A stretch of 64,000 nt of DNA from DATFVA01 sp963743325 (GCA_963743325.1 CAVUOZ010000005.1:682001-746000); one strand, 5' to 3'; numbered from the stretch's first letter, positions 1 through 9,221 are shown. Notes: generated by a model not told the origin, from the sequence alone. Numbers and translations are program-made.

Positions 1-56
1 AATATTCTGAAGACGGTAAACTGGTTTCGGAGAAAAAAATTAGTGAGAAGGAGTAG
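1..56 (+). CDS. 3' end of an unidentified gene (partial)
   Basis: An open frame runs in from the left edge (codons from position 3) and stops at TAG 54-56, giving the last 17 residues, YSEDGKLVSEKKISEKE. The EDGKLVSEKKI stretch resembles MORN-type repeats, but 17 residues are too few to name a family. It is called a gene end only because the frame is open to the edge and its composition is protein-like. Confidence 0.35.
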   Translation, partial: YSEDGKLVSEKKISEKE

Positions 57-84
57 ATTAAAGAATTATATTCCCTGATTTAAA

Positions 85-144
85 AACCGTTGTAAACGGT
101 TAAGGTTACATTTTTATTACATTAACCCGGGATTTAATCCCGGG
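85..144. repeat. Two adjacent perfect hairpins in the first intergenic gap
   Basis: Positions 85-101 form AACCGTT-GTA-AACGGTT (7-bp stem). Positions 126-144 form CCCGGGATT-T-AATCCCGGG (9-bp stem, 1-nt loop). Neither is followed by a T-tract, so they are poor intrinsic terminators. They could be a palindromic intergenic repeat element or an mRNA-stabilising structure between the gene ending at 56 and aguB. Confidence 0.5.
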
Positions 145-228
145 GAGAACATTTACGGATCGTAGGGAAATTAAATTTAAAATGACGGTTATTGAAAAAA
201 ATTATAAATATCTTAATTAAATATACGT

Positions 229-1131
229 ATGAAAATCAAATCCGAAATCCCTTTAAAGTTTACGATCGGGCTTCTTCAGATGTCGATGTCAAAAAATACT
301 GATGATAACCTGAAGAAAGCTGTTGATCAGGTTGAAAAAGCCGCAAAAAAAGGAGCACAGGTTATCTGCCTTCCGGAATTGTTCAGATCTGATTATTTCT
401 GCCAGAGAGAGGATATAGAAAATTTTAATCTTGCAGAAACCATCCCCGGACCAACAACTGAAATTCTCGGTAAGACAGCGAAGAAGCATAAGATCGTAAT
501 CGTCGCCCCGCTTTTTGAGAAGAGAGCACAGGGAGTTTATCATAATACGGTAGCAATGATAGACACTGAAGGTGAAATTGCTGGTCTTTACCGGAAGATG
601 CATATCCCCGATGATCCTGCCTACTTCGAAAAATTTTACTTCACTCCCGGTGATCTGGGCTATAAATCATTTAAAACCAGGTATGGTAATATCGGAACAC
701 TTGTCTGCTGGGATCAGTGGTACCCTGAAGCTGCCCGCCTTACTGCATTAAAAGGCGCCAGTGTGATCTTCTATCCTACAGCTATAGGCTGGCACCCGCA
801 CGAAAAAGATGAACACGGTAAACCGCAGTTTGATTCTTGGAGGACAATTCAAAGAGGACATGCTATCGCTAACGGAGTGTATGTTGCAGCTGTTAACAGG
901 GCTGGTCTTGAAAAACCCGATAAGAACTCCAGTGGAATTGAATTCTGGGGATCATCTTTTGTTGCTGATCCACAGGGAATTATTATTGCTGAGGGTTCAG
1001 CCGATAAGGAGGAAATAATTCTTTCTGAAGTTGATACAGAAAGAATTGAATACATAAGACGGAACTGGCCGTTTCTGCGGGATCGAAGAATTGATTCATA
1101 CGTTGATATCGATAAAAGATTTCTCGATTAA
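229..1131 (+). CDS. aguB: N-carbamoylputrescine amidohydrolase
   Basis: A 300-residue carbon-nitrogen hydrolase (nitrilase superfamily) that should convert N-carbamoylputrescine to putrescine, CO2 and ammonia in the cytoplasm. The Glu-Lys-Cys triad is visible: E50 in CLPELFRSDYF, K123 in YRKMHIPDDP and C160 in VCWDQWYPEAAR. The YRKMHIPDDP and CWDQWYPEAAR signatures and the length are those of AguB rather than of general nitrilases. The ATG at 229 is followed directly by family sequence. The gene lies 10 nt before aguA, the enzyme that makes its substrate, so the two almost certainly form one operon. Confidence 0.93.
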   Translation: MKIKSEIPLKFTIGLLQMSMSKNTDDNLKKAVDQVEKAAKKGAQVICLPELFRSDYFCQREDIENFNLAETIPGPTTEILGKTAKKHKIVIVAPLFEKRAQGVYHNTVAMIDTEGEIAGLYRKMHIPDDPAYFEKFYFTPGDLGYKSFKTRYGNIGTLVCWDQWYPEAARLTALKGASVIFYPTAIGWHPHEKDEHGKPQFDSWRTIQRGHAIANGVYVAAVNRAGLEKPDKNSSGIEFWGSSFVADPQGIIIAEGSADKEEIILSEVDTERIEYIRRNWPFLRDRRIDSYVDIDKRFLD

Positions 1132-1141
1132 GAATCCTTGA

Positions 1142-2209
1142 ATGAAAAATCAGAAAACTACCATAAATATTTCGGAATACCGGCTTCCCGCCGAATGGGA
1201 GATGCATTGGGGAACCTGGCTAGGGTGGCCGCATAATAAAGAAGACTGGCCTGGAAAATTTTCCCCGATTCCATGGGTATATGCAGAAATAGCCAGGTAT
1301 ATAGCCCGCCATGAAAATGTAATGATTATTGTCGAAGATAAAGAACATCAGCAAAAAGCTGAACGGATCTTAAAATCAATCGATATAAATTATGAAAGGG
1401 TAGAATTCTTCAGATTAAAAACCAACCGCGGATGGATGAGAGACTCTGGTCCCGCATTTCTTAAAAGTAATACAGGAAATGATACAGCCTTAATCAATTT
1501 CAGATTTAACGGCTGGGCAAAATATGACAACTTCAAAAAAGATGAAAAACTTCCGGCATTTATTTCACGAAAATTCAATTTAGACAGAATCATCCCCTTT
1601 CATAATAACCGGCAGGTTGTGCTGGAAGGAGGCAGCATTGAAACTAATGGTTCCGGTGCACTGATCACAACTGAAGAATGTTTATTAGATGAAAATGTTC
1701 AGGTTAGAAATCCCGGATTTTCTAAAAAGGATTATGAAGAAGTTTTCAGGAATTACCTCGGAATTACAAATACAATCTGGCTTGGGAAAGGAATAGCCGG
1801 GGATGACACCCACGGACACGTGGATGATCTGTGCCGCTTTGTAAATAATAATACCGTGGTTCTAGTACAGGAAAAAAAGGAATCTGATGACAACTATAAA
1901 AGGTTAATAGAAAACACAGAAAGACTGAAAGATGTAAAGCTTGAAAACGGATCATCATTAGCTGTAGTGGAATTGCCAATGCCCGCCCCTGTTGTATTTA
2001 AAGGCGAAAGACTGCCCGCAAGTTATGCGAATTTTTACATATCAAATTATGCTGTATTGGTGCCCACATTTAATGACCCTAATGACAGAAATGCGTTGGG
2101 CATCCTATCCGATCTGATTACAGACAGGCCCGTTATAGGAATTCATTCTTTGGATCTAATCTGGGGACTTGGTACACTCCACTGTCTTACTCACGAACAG
2201 CCTCACTAA
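1142..2209 (+). CDS. aguA: Agmatine deiminase
   Basis: A 355-residue member of the peptidyl-arginine deiminase / agmatine deiminase family. It hydrolyses agmatine to N-carbamoylputrescine and ammonia, which the upstream AguB then converts to putrescine. Visible hallmarks are HWGTWLGWPHNKEDWPGKF near residue 22, RDSGPAF near residue 100, the DDTHGHVDD metal/active-site-like motif near residue 222, and the C-terminal WGLGTLHCLTHEQP with the likely nucleophile C348. The pair gives the arginine-decarboxylase-dependent putrescine route; the decarboxylase itself is not in the window. Confidence 0.93.
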   Translation: MKNQKTTINISEYRLPAEWEMHWGTWLGWPHNKEDWPGKFSPIPWVYAEIARYIARHENVMIIVEDKEHQQKAERILKSIDINYERVEFFRLKTNRGWMRDSGPAFLKSNTGNDTALINFRFNGWAKYDNFKKDEKLPAFISRKFNLDRIIPFHNNRQVVLEGGSIETNGSGALITTEECLLDENVQVRNPGFSKKDYEEVFRNYLGITNTIWLGKGIAGDDTHGHVDDLCRFVNNNTVVLVQEKKESDDNYKRLIENTERLKDVKLENGSSLAVVELPMPAPVVFKGERLPASYANFYISNYAVLVPTFNDPNDRNALGILSDLITDRPVIGIHSLDLIWGLGTLHCLTHEQPH

Positions 2210-2350
2210 GATCGTATTACATAATATCCTTTTTTGAACATAAAACTTACTAATAATTCTCAGAGCTGAATCATTCAGGTAAGTTTGAATTTCGTCTTCA
2301 AACCTTTTAGGTTTGCTAATTAAATTTGAATTTATAGCAGGAGAATTATA
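2210..2350. other. Intergenic gap aguA-pntAA with a weak hairpin
   Basis: This 141-bp AT-rich gap holds a small hairpin, CAAACC-TTTTA-GGTTTG (2299-2315), without a good T-run. It ends in the ribosome binding site AGGAGA (2338-2343) that sets the TTG start of pntAA. No other feature was seen. Confidence 0.4.
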
Positions 2351-3499
2351 TTGATTATAGCAGTTCCAAAAGAAATACTTGCCGGAGAGAACAGGGTTGC
2401 AACTGTTCCGGATGTTGTTCCCAAACTCATAAAAGCAGGATTTGAAGTACATATAGAAAAAAATGCCGGAATGAATGCAGGTTTTACAGACGATAAATAT
2501 AGATCGGCAGGAGCAAAGATAGTTGATAATCTTCAGGAACTTTATTCTGCCTCGGATATAATATTAAAAGTTCAAAGACCAATGGAGCATCATAGCCTGA
2601 ATAAGCATGAACTTGAGCTGATGAAAGAAGGAACCTTACTCGTAACTTTCCTCTATCCGCTAAATTATCCTGATGCAGCAAAGAAATGTGCCGAAAAGAG
2701 AATAGATGTGATTTCGATGGATATGATTCCCAGGACCACTCTTGCCCAAAAAATGGATGCATTAAGTTCACAGTCTAACATAGCTGGATATAAAAGTGTG
2801 ATTATGTGTGCTGATACGCTGGGCAAAATCTTTCCTTTATTGATGACAGCGGCCGGAACAATTTCACCGGCTAAAGTTGTTATAATGGGCGCCGGTGTTG
2901 CCGGCCTTCAGGCGCTTGGTACAGCAAAAAGATTAGGTGCCGTTGTGGAAGTATCAGATGTTCGTCCTGCCGTAAAAGAAGAAGTGCAGTCCCTCGGAGG
3001 AAAATTTATAGAAGTTGAAACAGATGAAAGTATGCAGGATAAAGGGGGCTATGCAAAGGAAGCCTCGGAAGAGTTCCTCAGAAAACAAAAAGAATTAATT
3101 TTCAAACATATCACGGAAGCTGATATTGTAATTACCACCGCACTTGTTCCCGGCAGGAAAGCTCCGGTTCTTGTCACAGAGGAGATGGTTAAAAATATGA
3201 GACCAGGGAGTGTTATTCTCGATATGGCTGTTGAGTTTGGCGGTAACTGTGAACTAAGCGAAAAGGGAACAGCCGTAAAAAAGTATGGGATTACGATTAT
3301 CGGAGAACCAAATTTACCGAGCCTCGTGCCAACTCATTCAAGTGAAATGTATGCCAGAAACTTATTAGCACTCATAACGTATATAGGTAAAGACGGGAAA
3401 ATCGACATAGATCTTCAAAATGAAATTGTGAAAGGTTCGCTAATCGTGTACAAAGGCGAAGTTGTTCACCCGAGAATTATTGAACTTCTTAAATCATAG
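2351..3499 (+). CDS. pntAA: NAD(P) transhydrogenase alpha subunit, soluble NAD(H)-binding part
   Basis: A 382-residue dI component of proton-translocating transhydrogenase, which moves hydride from NADH to NADP+ at the cost of proton-motive force. It begins with IIAVPKEILAGENRVATVP, typical of the alanine dehydrogenase/PNT N-terminal domain. The mobile region SMDMIPRTTLAQKMDALSSQ lies near residue 122, and the Rossmann motif VIMGAGVAGLQALGTAKRLG near residue 177. The start is TTG at 2351, supported by AGGAGA eight bases upstream. The alpha chain is split, as in Rhodospirillum, so membrane helices come from the next gene. Confidence 0.94.
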   Translation: MIIAVPKEILAGENRVATVPDVVPKLIKAGFEVHIEKNAGMNAGFTDDKYRSAGAKIVDNLQELYSASDIILKVQRPMEHHSLNKHELELMKEGTLLVTFLYPLNYPDAAKKCAEKRIDVISMDMIPRTTLAQKMDALSSQSNIAGYKSVIMCADTLGKIFPLLMTAAGTISPAKVVIMGAGVAGLQALGTAKRLGAVVEVSDVRPAVKEEVQSLGGKFIEVETDESMQDKGGYAKEASEEFLRKQKELIFKHITEADIVITTALVPGRKAPVLVTEEMVKNMRPGSVILDMAVEFGGNCELSEKGTAVKKYGITIIGEPNLPSLVPTHSSEMYARNLLALITYIGKDGKIDIDLQNEIVKGSLIVYKGEVVHPRIIELLKS

Positions 3500-3519
3500 A
3501 AAATATAACCGGAGTTTTA

Positions 3520-3927
3520 ATGTTATTAAAAAATAAATTTCTACTGTTGACATTATTAGTTTTTCTTGCAATGCAGAGCGGAGCTCTTGCTCAGAATGAA
3601 ACAGCTGCGGCAACACCCGACTTCTTTTCAATGCTTTTTGTTTTTATGCTTGCCACTTTTATCGGACTTGGAGTAATTGGGCGCGTTTCCCGTCTGCTTC
3701 ATACTCCTTTAATGTCCCTTACCAATGCTATATCTGCAATTGCTGTAGTAGGATCCCTTATGCTTACCGGTCACGATTATCCCGTGTATATCACAATATT
3801 AGGAGGAGTTGCTCTTTTTGCTTCTATGACAAATATAGTCAGCGGATTTTTAATTACAGACCGGATGCTGAAAATGTTTAAGGTCAAACAGGGTAAATCT
3901 TCAGCAAAGGGGGACAAAAAATCATGA
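3520..3927 (+). CDS. pntAB: NAD(P) transhydrogenase alpha subunit, membrane part (PntAb)
   Basis: A 135-residue membrane protein. A hydrophobic N-terminus (1-24) could be a signal peptide or an extra helix. Three further helices follow (about 35-55, 65-85 and 88-112). It corresponds to the dII part of the alpha chain and packs with PntB to form the proton channel. It is longer than the roughly 100-residue core because of the N-terminal extension ending GALAQNETAAATPDF. It sits 20 nt after pntAA, and its stop overlaps the pntB start (ATGA, 3924-3927), so the three are translationally coupled. Confidence 0.9.
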   Translation: MLLKNKFLLLTLLVFLAMQSGALAQNETAAATPDFFSMLFVFMLATFIGLGVIGRVSRLLHTPLMSLTNAISAIAVVGSLMLTGHDYPVYITILGGVALFASMTNIVSGFLITDRMLKMFKVKQGKSSAKGDKKS

Positions 3928-5327
3928 TATACACCCTGGTTCAAATTTCATATATAATAGCCACAGGACTCTTTGTATTTTCACTTTATTGGATGAAGGA
4001 TCCTAAAACTGCAAGGCAGGGCGTGTTTGCAGGAGTTACTGCTATGACCATAGCAATTGTAAGCACGGTCCTTGAGCCGGGCATAGTTAACTGGGAATGG
4101 ATAGCAGTTGCTATTGTTTTTGGATTTATTGTCGGGATCCCGTTATCAAGAGTACCTTTAACGGCAGTACCACAGAGAACTGCTCTTTCACACGCGTTTG
4201 GCGGTCTGGCAGCAGGTCTGGTTGGCACAGCAAAATTTTATTTATGGCTTCAGGAAGGACCGGAAAATCTGACAACATTCCGGATGGTGGCAATCGCTGC
4301 TGAGATAATATTAGGTTTCCTGACATTCACCGGAAGTCTTATGGCCGCAGGAAAACTTCAGGAAATTAAATGGATCCCCCAGCGGCCTGTTACCTACCGT
4401 GGGCAAAATGTAATTAATCTCGGGCTGTTAGCAATTGCAGTTTTTCTGGGAATTCTGCTGATAATTAATCCGGTTGAATACGGATATCTTTTCCCGGCTA
4501 TAATCTTTCTCGCTCTACTTTTCGGTATTTTATTAATAATTCCTATCGGCGGTGCTGATATGCCGACAGTTATTTCGCTTCTCAATTCATATGCAGGACT
4601 TTCGGCTGTAGCAATGGGTTTTGTTCTGGATAACAAACTTTTGGTGACTGCAGGAGCGCTGGATGGTTCATCAGGTTTAATTCTTTCAATCATTATGTGT
4701 AAAGCAATGAACCGGTCGTTTACAAATGTTTTGTTTGGTGCATTCGGCCAGGTTCAGGCTGCCAGAGCAGGCGTTGTGCAGAGAGAAGCCAAAAGTGAAA
4801 CTCCTGAAGGAGCCGCTCAGATCTTAGAGCAGGCGAACTCTGTAGTGATCATCCCGGGATATGGAATGGCTGTAGCCCAGGCGCAGTACAGGGTAAGGGA
4901 GTTATATGATTTGCTGACGAAACTGGGTGTCGATGTTAAATTTGCAATTCATCCTGTTGCCGGAAGAATGCCCGGTCATATGAATGTGCTCCTTGCAGAA
5001 GCGAAGATTCCTTATGAGCAGCTGGTTGAAATGGATGATATTAATCCTGATATGCCGCAGATTGATGTGGCTATTGTAGTCGGTGCTAATGATGTCGTAA
5101 ACCCCGCTGCACGGAATGACAAAACGAGTCCCATTTATGGTATGCCCATTATAGATGCAGATAAAGCAAAAATGTGTTTTGCTATCAAGCGTTCTATGAA
5201 TCCCGGTTTTGCAGGGATCGAAAACGATTTGTATTATGCAGATCATACATTTATGATTTTCGGTGACGCTAAAGCCGTTATAGGAGAACTCGTAAAACAA
5301 TTATCTGCTGTTGTGGCTGAAAAATAA
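3924..5327 (+). CDS. pntB: NAD(P) transhydrogenase beta subunit
   Basis: A 467-residue beta subunit. About eight to nine membrane helices occupy residues 1-265, including the conserved GGADMPTVISLLNSYAGLSA stretch. The soluble NADP(H)-binding dIII domain follows (about 290-467), with VVIIPGYGMAVAQAQY, KFAIHPVAGRMPGHMNVLLA and VIVVGANDVVNPAA, all diagnostic. With the two alpha polypeptides it supplies NADPH at the cytoplasmic membrane. The start ATG overlaps the pntAB stop by four bases. Confidence 0.95.
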   Translation: MIYTLVQISYIIATGLFVFSLYWMKDPKTARQGVFAGVTAMTIAIVSTVLEPGIVNWEWIAVAIVFGFIVGIPLSRVPLTAVPQRTALSHAFGGLAAGLVGTAKFYLWLQEGPENLTTFRMVAIAAEIILGFLTFTGSLMAAGKLQEIKWIPQRPVTYRGQNVINLGLLAIAVFLGILLIINPVEYGYLFPAIIFLALLFGILLIIPIGGADMPTVISLLNSYAGLSAVAMGFVLDNKLLVTAGALDGSSGLILSIIMCKAMNRSFTNVLFGAFGQVQAARAGVVQREAKSETPEGAAQILEQANSVVIIPGYGMAVAQAQYRVRELYDLLTKLGVDVKFAIHPVAGRMPGHMNVLLAEAKIPYEQLVEMDDINPDMPQIDVAIVVGANDVVNPAARNDKTSPIYGMPIIDADKAKMCFAIKRSMNPGFAGIENDLYYADHTFMIFGDAKAVIGELVKQLSAVVAEK

Positions 5328-5402
5328 AGTAAGCTTTTGTATTTGAACTGTTAAATTATTTCAATTAAAGTATATTAGGAAAGGAAAAAATTCCCGGTTA
5401 TA

Positions 5403-6128
5403 ATGAATAAACTTTTCTTCCTTATTTTATTTTTACTTTCCTTTAAGGCTGCATTTCCCCAGCGTGAATATACATTCGACTTGTTTACCGCCCGGCTGCA
5501 GGATTCTCTGCTTACCGTTAAAGACAATGGAGGTATAACTGTTTTTGAAATGACTTTTAATCATCCTCATGATTACACGGTTGACCTTGACGGCGACAGC
5601 GTGGAAGAATACATTGTCATCGATTCAGCCGGAACAAGTGATCTCCCTGATTACTTTATCTATATTTTTAACACGATTGATGAATTTGCGCTGGCTGATT
5701 CCATACACAGCGGAACCACGGAACCTTACGATATGTTTTCAAACGAGGAAGGCGGCAAAATTATCGTAACCGGTAATGTCTATTTTGAATCTTTTAACAC
5801 CAGCGACAGCGATATCTTTCTTCCTATAGACTGCTGGAAGTACGACAGCGGTCAGATATATTTAATTAATACTGATATTTATGATCTGTTTATCCAGGAA
5901 AATGAAGAAATTATAGATTACCTCGATTCATTTTCAGAATCGGGTGAATTTTCATGCGATATGAGCCGGAGAAATAAATCAGCGATCTCTGCTGCTTATG
6001 CTAATTATGTCAATGCGGGAGAAGTTACCATTGCTTCACAATTCATTAAAAAGTATTATCTCTGTGACGATATAGATGATTTTATAAAAAATATTAACCA
6101 GATTTTAAACCAGGAAGAGACAAAATGA
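5403..6128 (+). CDS. Exported protein of unknown function
   Basis: Not recognised. It has 241 residues with a signal peptide (about 1-20, MNKLFFLILFLLSFKAAFPQ) and an acidic soluble body. Residues near 60 read DLDGDSVEEYIVID, which resembles a single calcium-binding/FG-GAP-like loop, but no repeat array is visible. It is probably periplasmic or surface-located. Its stop overlaps the ATG of the following 55-residue gene, so both may be one transcription unit. Confidence 0.7.
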   Translation: MNKLFFLILFLLSFKAAFPQREYTFDLFTARLQDSLLTVKDNGGITVFEMTFNHPHDYTVDLDGDSVEEYIVIDSAGTSDLPDYFIYIFNTIDEFALADSIHSGTTEPYDMFSNEEGGKIIVTGNVYFESFNTSDSDIFLPIDCWKYDSGQIYLINTDIYDLFIQENEEIIDYLDSFSESGEFSCDMSRRNKSAISAAYANYVNAGEVTIASQFIKKYYLCDDIDDFIKNINQILNQEETK

Positions 6129-6292
6129 AAATGGAATGGAAGAAGTTCGAAGGCAAGACTCTCCATGTTACGCTTTATGAAAACTATGGTCTCACAATTG
6201 ATCCTCATTCGGACAGCCCGATATATGAAATTGTATTTAAATCAGGCAGATTAACTGAAGCATTTGATGACGGACTTCTCCTTGAAACGTGA
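6125..6292 (+). CDS. Small conserved-looking protein, 55 residues, unknown
   Basis: An ATG at 6125 overlaps the upstream stop in an ATGA arrangement, the classic sign of translational coupling. The frame runs to TGA at 6290-6292 and encodes a 55-residue protein starting MKMEWKKFEGKTLHVTLYEN and ending FDDGLLLET. There is no signal peptide or transmembrane segment. Composition is ordinary and codon use matches the neighbours. Function is unknown. The coupling is the main reason to believe it is real. Confidence 0.55.
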   Translation: MKMEWKKFEGKTLHVTLYENYGLTIDPHSDSPIYEIVFKSGRLTEAFDDGLLLET

Positions 6293-6371
6293 GGGAAAGT
6301 GAACAGGTAAGAATATTCATACCTTATCAATCAATTAAATGCGTGGAAATCTTTAACATTTAGGGGAAACT

Positions 6372-7592
6372 TTGTACAAAATAATATTTCTTTTATTCGT
6401 AATCCTGCCAGCGGTTTTAAGTGCCCAGGAGGATATCACAGTAAAATGGCTTCGGGCATATCCGGATGATGATGAAACTGCATTACCGGTGATCTTAGGC
6501 AACAGGCTTACAATTGAATTTGATCTTGCAGCAGATCATGTCCCTCAATTGAGTGTTGTATTCCGTTTTTGTGACAAGAACTGGAATCCGACCGGTAATT
6601 TATTTCTTGCTAATCATGGTTATAACATTTATTCAAATCTCGACTATGCTGTGCTTCCGGTGAACGTGAAAGAAGCCAGGTACCATTTCAGGGAATCATT
6701 CCCGGACAGTAGGGGAATGATCTCTTTTCCTTTTTCAGGTAAGTGGAGGTATTACATAACCGATACTTATGACACTTCCAGGGTATATGCTTCGGGAAAA
6801 TTTGTAGTGATAACTGAAGAGGTATCGATGCAGGTAAGTTTAACGAGAGAGAAACTGGAAGATAAAACATATTTCCCTACAGAACTTGCATATATATTCA
6901 ACATAACATCTGAATTTGATCTTCCTGAAAAATTTTATCCTTCATTCGTAGATCACCTTGAGGTTATTGAAAATCATAAAACCGAATATCCCTACATTGT
7001 TGAGCGGACATTCAATACGAATGAAAGACAGTTTTACTGGAACGGTGACAGGAAGTTTACTTTTACTATACGAGATATCCGGCCGGGAAATGAGTACAGA
7101 CAGACAGATATCAGAGATTATAATATATTTACTGGGGAGACTGTTAAAGCACAGCTGGATGGACTTGAATACTCAAGATTTTTTAAGGAGGAACCGCCTG
7201 ATTTGAATGGAGGTGAAAATCTGTTAAACTTCAGGAGCGATTATGCTACTTATATGAATGTGGTTTTTTCAATCCGTCCGCCGGATGAGAATTATAATGA
7301 TATTTTCCTTGTAGGGGCTTTCAATAACTGGGAGGTACTTCCCGGATATAAAATGAGTCAGTATGGTGGAATATATTCAATCACAATTCCTCTTAAAAGA
7401 GGTATTTATGATTACCAGTACGTAACTGGCGAAATCACAGGGAATTCTGTGAAAGATATTGACTGGTATACACTTGAGGGAAACAGTTGGGAAACATCAA
7501 ATTATTATTATGTATTTTTGTATTATAATGATCCCGATTTAGGCGGATATGATCATATTATTGGTTATGCAAAAATATACAGTAAACAATAA
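6372..7592 (+). CDS. DUF5103 protein, likely type IX secretion system plug protein
   Basis: A 406-residue exported protein (signal peptide about 1-18, ending VLSAQ). The body matches the DUF5103 pattern: FRFCDKNWNPTGNLFLANHG near residue 66, a DYAVLPVNVKEARYHFRESFPD segment near residue 92, and a C-terminal beta-sandwich with VGAFNNWEVLPGYKMSQYGG (about 312) and DIDWYTLEGNSWETSNYYYV. DUF5103 proteins include the plug that closes the lateral side of the SprA translocon in Bacteroidota. That role is inferred here and fits the T9SS cargo genes in this window. The start is TTG at 6372 after GGGGA. Confidence 0.8.
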   Translation: MYKIIFLLFVILPAVLSAQEDITVKWLRAYPDDDETALPVILGNRLTIEFDLAADHVPQLSVVFRFCDKNWNPTGNLFLANHGYNIYSNLDYAVLPVNVKEARYHFRESFPDSRGMISFPFSGKWRYYITDTYDTSRVYASGKFVVITEEVSMQVSLTREKLEDKTYFPTELAYIFNITSEFDLPEKFYPSFVDHLEVIENHKTEYPYIVERTFNTNERQFYWNGDRKFTFTIRDIRPGNEYRQTDIRDYNIFTGETVKAQLDGLEYSRFFKEEPPDLNGGENLLNFRSDYATYMNVVFSIRPPDENYNDIFLVGAFNNWEVLPGYKMSQYGGIYSITIPLKRGIYDYQYVTGEITGNSVKDIDWYTLEGNSWETSNYYYVFLYYNDPDLGGYDHIIGYAKIYSKQ

Positions 7593-7601
7593 CAGGTAAA
7601 T

Positions 7602-8603
7602 ATGGAAAAATTAAAAGTTGGAATAGCAGGTGCAGGGCATCTGGGGAAACTGCACGCTAAAATGTTTACTTCTATTCCTGATTGCAGGTTAACCGGTGTT
7701 TTTGATGTTCATCAGCCTACATCAAAAACTGTAAGTGAGGAATTTGGTATAGAAACATTTGGTAATCTGCAAGACCTTCTGAAACAGGTGGATGCGGTTT
7801 CAATTGCCGCTACGACAAGTTCTCATTATGATCTTGCCAAAGAATGTATCAGGGAAGGAAAGCATTTATTTATAGAAAAACCTATTACTGCAACTATTCC
7901 CCAGGCAGAGGAAATTGTCCGGCTGGCTGCAGAAAAAAATCTTATACTGCAGGTGGGCCATATCGAAAGGTTTAATCCCGCACTTGTTTCACTTGAGCAG
8001 TATATACTTGAACCAATGTTTATCCAAACTGACAGACTGGCTCAGTTTAATCCCCGCGGGACAGATGTCGCAGTCGTTCTCGATCTTATGATACATGATA
8101 TCGATATTATTTTAAGTCTGATTAAAAGTAAAGTAAAGCAAATCGATGCCTCCGGAGTCGCTGTTGTGTCGGATTCAATTGATATTGCAAATGCCAGGAT
8201 TCAATTTGAAAACGGTGCTGTGGCTAATGTTACCGCCAGTCGTATCTCACAGAAGAAAATGAGAAAAATGAGAATATTCCAGAAGGATAATTATATATCA
8301 CTGGATTTTATTACAGGGCTTTCTGAAGTATACAGGCTAGTTCCAATGGATGAAGATACCGGCCACACAACCTTGTCATTCGGTGAAATCGGAATAGGTA
8401 ATAAGAAAAGAAGAGTGATTTATGAACAGCCCGAAGTTAAAGAACAGAATGCTCTGCAATATGAACTTCAGCTTTTTGTTGATTCCGTAATTACTAAAAT
8501 AAAACCTGTGGTCTCGGGTGAGGATGGTTTGCGGGCACTGCGGGTGGCAGAATTGATATTACAAAAAATTGAGGAGTCTCAGAAAACGATATTATCTCAT
8601 TAA
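7602..8603 (+). CDS. Gfo/Idh/MocA-family oxidoreductase
   Basis: A 333-residue NAD(P)-dependent oxidoreductase. The Rossmann motif GIAGAGHLGKLHAKMF is at residues 7-22. The family EKP signature is in FIEKPITATIPQAEEIV (about 92), and GHIERFNPA near residue 120 and HDIDIILSL near residue 166 lie in the C-terminal sheet domain. The IERFNP motif is common in a Bacteroidota subgroup encoded near LPS or cell-envelope genes, but the sugar substrate cannot be told from sequence. It starts 9 nt after the plug-type gene. Confidence 0.85.
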   Translation: MEKLKVGIAGAGHLGKLHAKMFTSIPDCRLTGVFDVHQPTSKTVSEEFGIETFGNLQDLLKQVDAVSIAATTSSHYDLAKECIREGKHLFIEKPITATIPQAEEIVRLAAEKNLILQVGHIERFNPALVSLEQYILEPMFIQTDRLAQFNPRGTDVAVVLDLMIHDIDIILSLIKSKVKQIDASGVAVVSDSIDIANARIQFENGAVANVTASRISQKKMRKMRIFQKDNYISLDFITGLSEVYRLVPMDEDTGHTTLSFGEIGIGNKKRRVIYEQPEVKEQNALQYELQLFVDSVITKIKPVVSGEDGLRALRVAELILQKIEESQKTILSH

Positions 8604-8615
8604 ACGGAGTAGCAA

Positions 8616-9221
8616 ATGAAGAATAAGTATTTATATATTCTTATGCTGTTTATTACTATGAGCGGGTGCAGTGTATATCAGTCGATAGTTAATTTGTCAA
8701 GACTCCAGTTTAAGCTTGGTGCAGTAAACGGTTTTACAGTGAACGGAGTAAGTCTGTCCGGTAAATCTAGTTTGTCAGATTTTAATTCAATAGATATTCT
8801 GAAAATCTCTCAGGCTGTAGCAAGTGGCACACTACCCGTTTCCTTCGTATTAAATGTACAGGCAAAGAATCCGAATGATGGTACAGGTGGGTATCCAAAT
8901 ACGAGTGCCACAATCACAGAATTTCCCTGGCGGCTCCTGATAAATGATAAAGAAACAATTTCCGGAAGTCTGAAAAACGGAGTAACCATTCCGGGAACAG
9001 GACAAATCAGCAATATTCCACTGCAAATGAACCTGGATCTCGTAAGATTCTTTCAGAATAAAGGTTATGAAGATTTAATTAATCTGGCGCTTGCAATAGG
9101 AGGAAATAAAGGTTCGTCTTCCAACTTAACTTTGTATGCTCAACCGACTGTATCTACCTCATTAGGCCCTATTAAATATCCTGATGAGTTAAGAATTGTA
9201 AATGTTCAGTTTACAAATTAA
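8616..9221 (+). CDS. LEA14/WHy-like lipoprotein
   Basis: A 201-residue protein with a lipoprotein signal peptide ending in the lipobox MSGC (C18). The body has the pattern of an LEA type 2 / WHy beta-sandwich: a SFVLNVQAKNPN strand near residue 73, then LLINDKETISGSLKNGVTIP and IPLQMNLDLVRFF. Such proteins are found in bacterial envelopes, with a proposed stress or stabilising role. The family assignment is by pattern only. It lies 12 nt after the oxidoreductase. Confidence 0.65.
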   Translation: MKNKYLYILMLFITMSGCSVYQSIVNLSRLQFKLGAVNGFTVNGVSLSGKSSLSDFNSIDILKISQAVASGTLPVSFVLNVQAKNPNDGTGGYPNTSATITEFPWRLLINDKETISGSLKNGVTIPGTGQISNIPLQMNLDLVRFFQNKGYEDLINLALAIGGNKGSSSNLTLYAQPTVSTSLGPIKYPDELRIVNVQFTN

